A stretch of DNA of 64,000 nucleotides from Bolinopsis microptera. Taxonomy: Eukaryota > Ctenophora > Tentaculata > Lobata > Bolinopsidae. The notes under the pieces were generated by a model. The model was not told the origin of the DNA. It made no database searches and saw only the letters and a program-made list of their open reading frames with translations. Shown one piece after another: positions 56,257 to 64,000 of the stretch. The stretch's first letter is position 1. Every line of letters starts with the position of its first letter. A program made the translations under genes and the position numbers. The stretch spans positions 11,158,944-11,222,943 of the forward strand of contig NC_087083.1 in assembly GCF_026151205.1 (NCBI RefSeq). The letters are read 5' to 3'.

Positions 56257-57061
56257 GAATTATTTTTAATCCGCCGTAGTGATGACTTGTGTCTGTGATA
56301 AAATCTTAAATCTAATACAATTCATCAAACAAATCATGATTTTTGTGGAATTTATCGTTTTTCTAAAAGCCTTGTTTCTAAAATATTGGCGAATGATTGC
56401 ATTCCAAAAGCAAAATTGACAACAGCAAACAATTCACCTGGTCGCATTATATAATATTATATAAATACCAGATATAATACAAAATACCTTTGACATTATG
56501 GCTTATTATACATACTATTTTATTAAATACTCATCCATACATAATACTATAATATAAGTCCAGAGTAGAAAGATGTACATACCTTATGAGCTTATGATTA
56601 TCTATACCTTTCCCGCTCTATAACGCGGGAATACCTAATCCATTTCCCGAAATATCCCAAATCTGTTTAATAAAGCTGCCTAAAAACTTATCGGATAAAA
56701 ACAATTGACGATTAAGTTAATATAAAGATAAAAGCTCAATACATCAATATAAGGCTAGTAAATGCGTAGGAAGATATGAAAACATCAGAAAACAAAGCTG
56801 GTACCCAAAATATTTCCACAGCAACATCATATGCAGTGGAGGGTTTGTCGTGATATCGTAAATAAAATTAGTTCTGACATACATTTCCAGACTCAGAGTA
56901 AATACTTAAGGGTGAACCCCCCCCCCCCCCCCCCCCCCCCCCTTAAATACGAAGAAAGGAAAACCTTTAAAAAACCTTTCGCCAGCAAAGGCAACTATGA
57001 ACTAACTATAAGATCAAGCATGTTCCTTGAATAAGAAAATGGAAAATTGAATATCAGTTAC
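56257..57061. other. AT-rich spacer with a poly-C tract
   Basis: A run of about 26 C lies at 56917-56942. The frame at 56831-57034 spans that run and is not credible. Confidence 0.45.
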
Positions 57062-57190
57062 AGATATCAGTCCTTCCTCCCAGATCAGTTCAACAATCTT
57101 CTCATTACAACCCGTCAACAAGTAAGGAACAAACAAACGTATGTACTCAGCCATCACGATCCTTTTGGACGTGTGCAGCAGAGTGTGATA
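57062..57190 (-). CDS. Putative 129-nt exon, phase 0-0
   Basis: Minus strand. The acceptor is ACCAACCTGTCACAG and the donor TCT|GTAACT. Forty-three codons read YHTLLHTSKRIVMAEYIRLF, then VPYLLTGCNEKIVELIWEEG and LIS. The alternating charged and hydrophobic pattern predicts two to three helices. The L-x-x-L-x-x-x-G-L-I-S ending recalls death-fold (CARD/DED) helices, but this is only an impression. Codon use and composition look more protein-like than the AT-rich surroundings. It is not linked to another exon with certainty. Confidence 0.42.
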
Positions 57191-58011
57191 CTGTGACAGG
57201 TTGGTACAGTACACTTACAGCGAGTGTGACACAGGGTGTGACACTTACAGCAGGGTGTGTGACACTGTGACACTACTGTGACAGCTCTGCTCTTCACATT
57301 AACATAGTTACCCCCTGTCACGATCCTGTCACGGTTAAGGGTTCCGCCCTTATTCCAATCATTACAGCTACAAGACCAATGATCTACAAGTCAAACACGC
57401 ACAATTAACAGCATCAATTTTAAGCTTATTTCAACGACATTCTTTCCTTCCAGGCATGACCAGCTTAATAATCATATGATAACATGGAGGCAGACAGTTT
57501 GGCAACAACATAGCCGCCACGCCCGTAGCAACGCCGCCACGCCCGTAGCAACCTTCGACATGCTCTGATAGACATCCACAAAGCGAGAATGTATTCTGCG
57601 AGAAATGTGTATTTTATGTTATTTAGCTGTGATACCTGATGATCTGTTAGCAGGTTACTAGTGGTTTTACTAGTGGTTTACTAGTGGGGTAGTGGGGTTG
57701 TGCTGGATATAAAGGTAGTGACAATGGGTGTTGCAGTTGGTATTGCTACTTATTGTTATGTGTGTAGCCCAGGTCTGACTTCTAACAATTGTGATAATTT
57801 GTTATAGTGTTATTTAGTCTATGGGAACTGTTACAAGAGCAATAGAGCATCTCTTACAGTTTAATAGCATGTGTAGTAGGGGTATAAATATATTCTTATA
57901 TGTGTTGGAGAGTAATGATACACAAAGAATTGTGCAGGGGTTTATAACTTTGCGAAGGAGCAAAACGCGGGATGCATGCGGAGAAGCGGGATCAGCTATA
58001 TATGAGTGTTT
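57191..58011. other. Spacer with small repeats and a doubtful plus ORF
   Basis: TGTGACAC words fill 57190-57285. CCGCCACGCCCGTAGCAAC is doubled near 57511-57551. ACTAGTGGTTT is repeated near 57657-57690. The 64-codon plus frame at 57821-58015 (MGTVTRAIEHLLQFNSMCSR...) has no support beyond being open. Confidence 0.4.
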
Positions 58012-58105
58012 GTGACGTATATGTGACGTATATGTGACGTATATATGACGTGTATGTGACGTATATGTGACGTGTATGTGACGTATATGTGACGTATATA
58101 ATGTG
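58012..58105. repeat. 11-bp TGACGTATATG array (CRE-like)
   Basis: Eight to nine units of TGACGTATATG or TGACGTGTATG. TGACGT is the core half-site bound by CREB/ATF bZIP proteins, so the array would be a homotypic cluster if accessible. Function cannot be inferred from sequence alone. Confidence 0.85.
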
Positions 58106-59764
58106 ACGTGTGAACATTAGAAAACTGGCAGGATCTCACTTAAATTAGCATATTATGAAAGTAAGCGACGTCTGGTTGTGGCAGTAACTGGGAGTGATTA
58201 AGAATTGGGTGAAGTAATGCGATGTTATAACCGGGTATGTTCTATGATCAGTGTAAGGACGGAACAATCAGCTGATGAACAGGAAATGGGTAATAAAATA
58301 AAATCCAATACAAATTAAAAGCTGTCAATTATGACTATTATTTAATCCATTCTGACGACGGTATAATGACTCCACAAATAAGATCAGTATATATTGTAGG
58401 CCCCATTTACTGGTAGTTACAATATGATGATGTATACCAGAGATCAGAGTGGCTTTTAATGGATTACCATGGAAGTGTAAAGAGCTTAAACAAATCTATT
58501 AATGAACCAAGCAGGAGCCTGCTCAAAACTGTTTGTGTGTAACTAATAACAACCATATACCATGTATCTTTATATATCATGTATTTCATACAGCATGCTA
58601 CAGTCGTTGAAGAGCTGAAAGATGTTTAATTGCTGTTTTGTGGGTCATCACATCGCAAATACGTTTCTGTATCTAGTAAATCCGAAGAAAATGTGCCCCT
58701 TAAAGCACACCGCCTATGCAAACATTGACAAGCACTACATTATCCAAAACACAAACTTACTGCAACAGTAAGGTTTCCATTATTTAAATATTGATCCAGA
58801 GAATAACACTCTATAATCTACATACATTTTAAGATAAAGGTGGAATTTAAAACATAGAAGTGATACGAAATGTTTATTTAGCAGGAGCTAGGAATACATG
58901 TGTGATCGTCTTCAGCTTTAAGATAAAGGTTCATTGTTCAAGTCACATAAAGCCTTGTGACAAACACAATTTTTAAATATTGATCCAAAAAATAACACCC
59001 CACTTATCTTAATACTGCATTACACTTTACACTTTAAGATAATGGACGAAGCCAGACATTTAGAGGATTACACAGGATTATTTGTATAACCTAGGCCCTA
59101 TTGTGAGTAACACCTAAAACAATGGGTCACCAGCACAGTAGGTCCAGCCTCCCAGAGTGAGGATATAATACTAGTGACCTGGTGGTAAACAAAGCAACCC
59201 CCCACACTGTTAATACTTGTCCACATAATGTATTATCATCATATTCATCGGTATCCAGAACCAGGTTCATACTAAAATGTATATTTATAGAGGTCTGGTT
59301 TAGATATTGGTTAACTGATGTAATGATGTCTACTAATTAGAGAACAATTAAACAGAAATTAGAGACCAATTAACACTTACTCATGCTCATATTAAATGTC
59401 TGCATGCTGCACTTGACGACTATAATACGATCAACGATCATTGATGTCAAAGTCAGAGAGGCACACGATTCTAAAGAAAATCATGACCATTTGCAAAAGT
59501 AACACCTTTTCCTAATAACCAAAATTATAACCTCAAGATCAGTCATACTAACATGTAACAGGGACATGTCATAAATTAGCTGTAGTATCGAACGCAGCAT
59601 GAAAGATCCGGTATGATAAAAACGCCTAAAAATAGGCCAGATCGTCAAGAATGTTAATAATGCTAATAATGCATCTATCCGGGCAGTAATCTGTAATTGT
59701 GGTAAATCTCGGATGGTGTGGTACAGTAATGAGTTCTATTGTCATTTGTCAGACCGTCTATATC
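58106..59764. other. AT-rich interval; one weak exon-like segment
   Basis: Diverged duplicate words (TTAAATATTGATCCA(G/A)A, TTTAAGATAA(A/T)GG) occur near 58786/58976 and 58828/59032. At 59381-59419 (minus) a 39-nt segment with acceptor CGTATTATAG and donor ATGA|GTAAGT reads VKCSMQTFNMSM in phase 1-1. I regard it only as a possible microexon. Confidence 0.35.
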
Positions 59765-62031
59765 ATACTATCATAGCCGAGACTGCAACACCAGTCGAGT
59801 TATAACAGTAGTGGAAACGGCTACATCATAGCCGGGACTGCAACACCAAGCATTAACGTCGAGCTATAACAGCTTTAACAGTAGTGGAAACGACTACATC
59901 TTAGCCGAGACTGCAACACCAAGCATTAACGTCGAGCTATAACAGCTATAACAGTAGTGGAAACGGCTACATCATAGCCGAGACTGCAACACCAAGCATT
60001 AACGTCGAGCTATAACAGCTATAACAGTAGTGGAAACGGCTACATCATAGCCGAGACTGCAACACCAAGCATAAACGTCGAGCTATAACAGCTATAACAG
60101 TAGTGGAAACGGCTACATCATAGCCGAGACTGCAACACCAAGCATTACCGTCGAGCTATAACAGCTATAACAGTAGTGGAAACGGCTACATCATAGCCGA
60201 GACTGCAACACCAAGCATTAACGTCGAGCTATAACAGCTTAGCCGAGACATCTTAACATCTTAGCCGAGACTGCAACACCAAGCATTAACGTGGAGCTAT
60301 AACAGCTATAACAGTAGTAGAAACGGCTACATCATAGCCGAGACTGCAACACCAAGCATTAACGTCGAGCTATAACAGCTATAACAGTAGTGGAAACGGC
60401 TACATCATAGCCGAGACTGCAACACCAAGCATTAACGTCGAGCTATAACAGCTATAACAGTAGTGGAAACGGCTACATCATAGCCGAGACTGCAACACCA
60501 AGCATTAACGTCGAGCTATAACAGCTATAACAGTAGTGGAAACGGCTACATCATAGCCGAGACTGCAACACCAAGCATTAACGTCGAGCTATAACAGCTA
60601 TAACAGTAGTGGAAACGGCTACATCATAGCCGAGACTGCAACACCAAGCATTAACGTCGAGCTATAACAGCTATAACAGTAGTGGAAACGGCTACATCAT
60701 AGCCGAGACTGCAACACCAAGCATTAACGTCGAGCTATAACAGCTATAACAGTAGTGGAAACGGCTACATCATAGCCGAGACTGCAACACCAAGCATTAA
60801 CGTCGAGCTATAACAGCTATAACAGTAGTGGAAACGGCTACATCATAGCCGAGACTGCAACACCAAGCATTAACGTCGAGCTATAACAGCTATAACAGTA
60901 GTGGAAACGGCTACATCATAGCTGAGACTGCAACACCAAGCATTAACGTCTAGCTATAACAGCTATAACAGTATAGTGGAAACGACTACATCATAGCCGA
61001 GACTGCAACACCAAGCATTAACGTCGAGCTATAACAGCTATAACAGTAGTGGAAACGCTACATCATAGCCGAGACTGCAACACCAAGCATTAACGTCGAG
61101 CTATAACAGCTATAACAGTATAGTGGAAACGGCTACATCATAGCCGTAACTGCAACACCAAGCATTAACGACGAGCTATAACAGCTATAACAGTAGTGGA
61201 AACGGCTACATCATAGCCGAGACTGCAACACCAAGCATTAACGTCGAGCTATAACAGCTATAACAGTATAGTGGAAACGGCTACATTATAGCCGTAACTG
61301 CAACACCAAGCATTAACGACGAGCTATAACAGCTATAACATTAACAGTAGTGGAAACGGCTACGTCATAGCCGAGACTGCAACACCAAGCATTAACGTCG
61401 AGCTATAACAGCTATAACAGTAGTGGAAACGGCTACATCATAGCCGAGACTGCAACACCAAGCATTAACGTCGAGCTATAACAGCTATAACAGCAGTGGA
61501 AACGGCTACATCTTAGCCGAGACTGCAACACCAAGCATTAACGTCGAGCTATAACAGCTATAACAGTAGTGGAAACAGCTACATCATAGCCGAGACTGCA
61601 ACACCAAGCATTAACGTCGAGCTATAACAGCTATAACAGTAGTGGAAACGGCTACATCATAGCCGAGACTGCAACACCAAGCATTAACGTCGAGCTATAA
61701 CAGCTATAACAGTAGTGGAAACGGCTACATCATAGCCGAGACTGCAACACCAAGCATTAACGTCGAGCTATAACAGCTATAACTGTAGTGGAAACGGCTA
61801 CATCATAGTCGAGACTGCAACACCAAGCATTAACGTCGAGCTATAACACTATAACAGCTATAACAGTAGTGGAAACGGCTACATCATAGCCGAGACTGCA
61901 ACACCAAGCATTAACGTCGAGCTATAACAGCTGTAACAGTAGTGGAAACAGCTACATCATAGCCGAGACTGCATCACCAAGCATTAACGTCTAGCTATAA
62001 CAGCTATAACAGCAGTAGAAACGACTACATC
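59765..62031. repeat. 73-bp satellite
   Basis: About 31 copies of a unit made of GTAGTGGAAACGGCTACATC, ATAGCCGAGACTGCAACACC, AAGCATTAACGTCGAGCTAT and AACAGCTATAACA. GGCTA..TAGCC and AGCTATAACAGCT are self-complementary segments inside the unit. Variants carrying CAGTATAGTGG or GCCGTAACTG recur, again showing block duplication. Confidence 0.97.
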
Positions 62032-62889
62032 TTCTTCTTTTGATTGGTCGGCGTCGACAGTAAGCCTTCCTTACGGTGGCTTTCACAACGCGTCCCCATT
62101 CTCCAACTCCTGCTGCTGGAGAGAGAGACTCCCAAGTTATATACCATAAATATATTATACATAGATATCGACAACAGACTCCGAGAGTCTTGAAGTTCTG
62201 TTACCACCGCCCCTGGTGCAACCCCGCCGGCCGGTTAACGACGGAGCGACAGGGACTTCCAGGGGAGGTCATGGCCTACTACGTGCAACTAGTAGGAGTA
62301 TGCAATGTTCCTGTAATGTCACTGTAGACGTCTATAGTTTTTTTTGAGTGACCAATCCAAAGCCAAATCCTGGAGTTACACGAAACATGGGAGCATGAGA
62401 GCGTGTCAAATCCTGTGGTTAAACTAGACATGGTAGCCTGTGAGCGTGTAGACCGCTCCTCTATCGTTGTTTTGAGTGTCCGATCCAAAACCAAATCCTA
62501 GGGTACACGAGACATGGAAGCCTGTGAGCGTGTTAGATTCTGTTAAGTGTTAGAGAGTTAGAGTCCTAGGGTTACACGAGACGTGGTAGCCTGTGAGCGT
62601 GTAAACCGCTCATCTATCGTTGCTTTAGGTGTCCGATCCAAAACCAAATCCTGGCGTTACACTAAATGTGGGAGCCTATGAGCGTGTTAGTTTCCTGCGC
62701 AAGATGTTATTTGCCTGTGGGAAAAGCGGTTATGCTGCGGTTCTAAGGTTGGTTGAGGCTATTAGAACCTTTCCTTTGTTGTAGAGATGGCTAGTCCCTT
62801 CCTTTGCATAGGTTAGAAACACCCATGCACCTTCCGTTCGAGCCACCCACCCCACACCGCGTGGAGGTTCGGTGAGGTTTTCGTGGGGC
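62032..62889 (-). mobile_element. Retrotransposon-like insertion (858 bp) splitting the satellite
   Basis: The satellite word AAACG(A/G)CTACATC occurs immediately on both sides (62019-62031 and 62890-62902), consistent with a 13-bp target-site duplication. On the minus strand the element ends CAATCAAAAGAAGAAG, an A-rich 3' tail. Near that end a frame contains RSWRMGTRCESHRKEGLL then STPTNQKK. The 5' half holds several diverged copies of a TACACGAGACATGG..GCCTGTGAGCGTGT segment (62360-62692). A plus-strand GTTCGAGCC (62839) matches a pol III B-box, without a convincing A-box. It may be a LINE or SINE derivative; the class is uncertain. Confidence 0.6.
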
Positions 62890-63318
62890 AAACGGCTACA
62901 TCATAGTCGAGACTGCAACACCAAGCATTAACGTCGAGCTATAACAGCTATAACAGCAGTTGAAACGGCTATATCATGAGATCATAGTCGAGACTGCAAC
63001 ACCAATAGTGGAAACGGCTAGGTATATCATAAGATCATAGTCGAGACTGCAACGCCAATAGTGGAAACGGCTATATCATAAGATCATAACCGAGACTGCA
63101 ACACCAATAGTGGAAACGGCTATATCATAAGATCATAGTCGAGACTGCAACACCAGTAGTGGAATTACGGCTATATCATAAGATCATAGCCGAGACTGCA
63201 ACACCAATAGTGGAAACGGCTATATCATAAGATCATAGACGAGACTGCAACACCAATAGTGGAAACGGCTATATCATAAGATCATAGTCGAGACTGCAAC
63301 ACCAATAGTGGAAACAGC
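62890..63318. repeat. Continuation of the satellite with a shorter derived unit
   Basis: After one full 73-bp-type unit the array changes to a roughly 49-bp unit. This is AATAGTGGAAACGGCTATAT, CATAAGATCATAGTCGAGAC, then TGCAACACC. The ATTAACGTCGAGCTATAACA part is lost and ATAAGATC is gained. About seven copies. Confidence 0.93.
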
Positions 63319-63793
63319 AGACCATCTAGGCGTCTATGATTGTCTAAACTGCAATAACGGTTTAGAAAGGATTTGCTCGTATGATTTTCAGCTTTACTGA
63401 TGGGATAAATTGTGTAACACTGTTACACCCCAAAGTTCCAAAGTAAAGGAAATTTCTCGATTAAATCCGTGACATAACCTGAAATATTGATGAATATCGT
63501 CAATAGATAAGTGAAGCTATAGTAATAAGCAAGTAAACCGGTTTATAACTCCACCAAATAAATTCCGTTATCAATATGTTCCTACGTAGAATTGAAAAGG
63601 TTGCAGCATTTTTATTTTCGAAATTTGACCATATGATATTAGTTTTAAAGAACGATTCCAGTTGAAACTATACTTTTGGAACGTGTGATATCTTGCAGGC
63701 TGAAAATGTATCCCACTACATGAGACAAAACACACAAGTGACGACTATTAACGATTAATAAAGTAGCTGTATTAACGAATAGCTAAGATCCAC
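63319..63793. other. AT-rich sequence, nothing recognised
   Basis: No repeat or supported frame was found. Confidence 0.5.
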
Positions 63794-63927
63794 TATAAAT
63801 ACCAATATAAGTACAAATATAAATACAAATATAAATACAAATATAAATACAAATATAAATACAAATATAAATACAAATATAAATACAAATATAAATACAA
63901 ATATAAATACAAATGTAAATACAAATA
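63794..63927. repeat. 12-bp TATAAATACAAA array
   Basis: About eleven units of TATAAATACAAA. The minus frame of repeating F-V-F-I is an artefact of the 12-bp period. Confidence 0.95.
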
Positions 63928-64000
63928 AATTAATATACAAATGGTGATCTACTAATTTTATGCTTCTGTTAACTGACCAGCTGTATTTACAGTAGTTACT

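Noticed and set aside
62780..62860. tRNA-derived SINE with pol III promoter
   Set aside because: GTTCGAGCC fits a B-box, but no acceptable A-box lies at the right distance, so only the insertion itself is reported.

Overview
The window is eukaryotic, and most likely an intron-rich invertebrate (an early-branching metazoan such as a sponge would fit, but nothing here proves it). It is AT-rich and has no operons, ribosome binding sites or long genuine reading frames. It has GT-AG bordered short open segments, non-LTR retrotransposon remnants, DNA transposons with target-site duplications, and a very heavy load of tandem repeats. Fourteen larger arrays cover well over a third of the sequence. 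The longest apparent reading frames (up to about 1,370 codons) are read-through of arrays whose units lack stops, not genes.

The best candidate for a host gene is on the minus strand. Very short open segments with acceptor and donor sites are strung from about 38.9 kb down to 4.7 kb. From 28,163 to 4,694 the reading phases agree at every junction I can build (113, 49, 21, 24, 21, 118, optional 84, 39, 90 and 54 nt). They encode a Lys/Glu/Arg/Gln-rich coiled-coil-like stretch built from 7-8-residue microexons, then an acidic linker and a globular-looking tail. Three segments share the motif M-[HQ]-A-A-R-x-A and look like duplicated exons. I cannot name the protein. Isolated exon-like segments at 48.9, 57.1 and 59.4 kb may belong to this or another minus-strand gene.

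Layout: 0.2-2.3 kb, a 311-bp duplication and two foldback repeats. 3.8-4.7 kb, a 49-bp satellite with a 6-mer higher-order repeat. 7.1-7.7 kb, three hairpins and an E-box cluster. 8.6-9.1 kb, a GTTACTA array. 9.6-10.0 kb, a mariner-type MITE. 10.3-12.5 kb, a 63-bp array. 13.0-14.5 kb, a 5'-truncated LINE keeping its RNase H domain, back to back with a second LINE tail at 14.5-15.1 kb. 18.4-18.8 kb, a hAT-type MITE. 18.9-22.6 kb, three arrays. 22.7-25.4 kb, a DDE transposon with terminal inverted repeats of about 0.9 kb. 26.4-28.2 kb, the microexons. 29.4-32.4 kb, G-rich and C-rich arrays. 34.9-37.9 kb, three arrays. 38.3-45.4 kb, a 34-bp satellite interrupted by a corrupted copy of its own flank. 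50.3-56.3 kb, a 36-bp satellite. 59.8-63.3 kb, a 73-bp satellite split by a retrotransposon-like insertion.

The genes do not form a pathway. The biology visible here is an intron-rich locus whose introns have been filled by satellites and transposons, plus at least one probable assembly artefact (43.0-44.0 kb).
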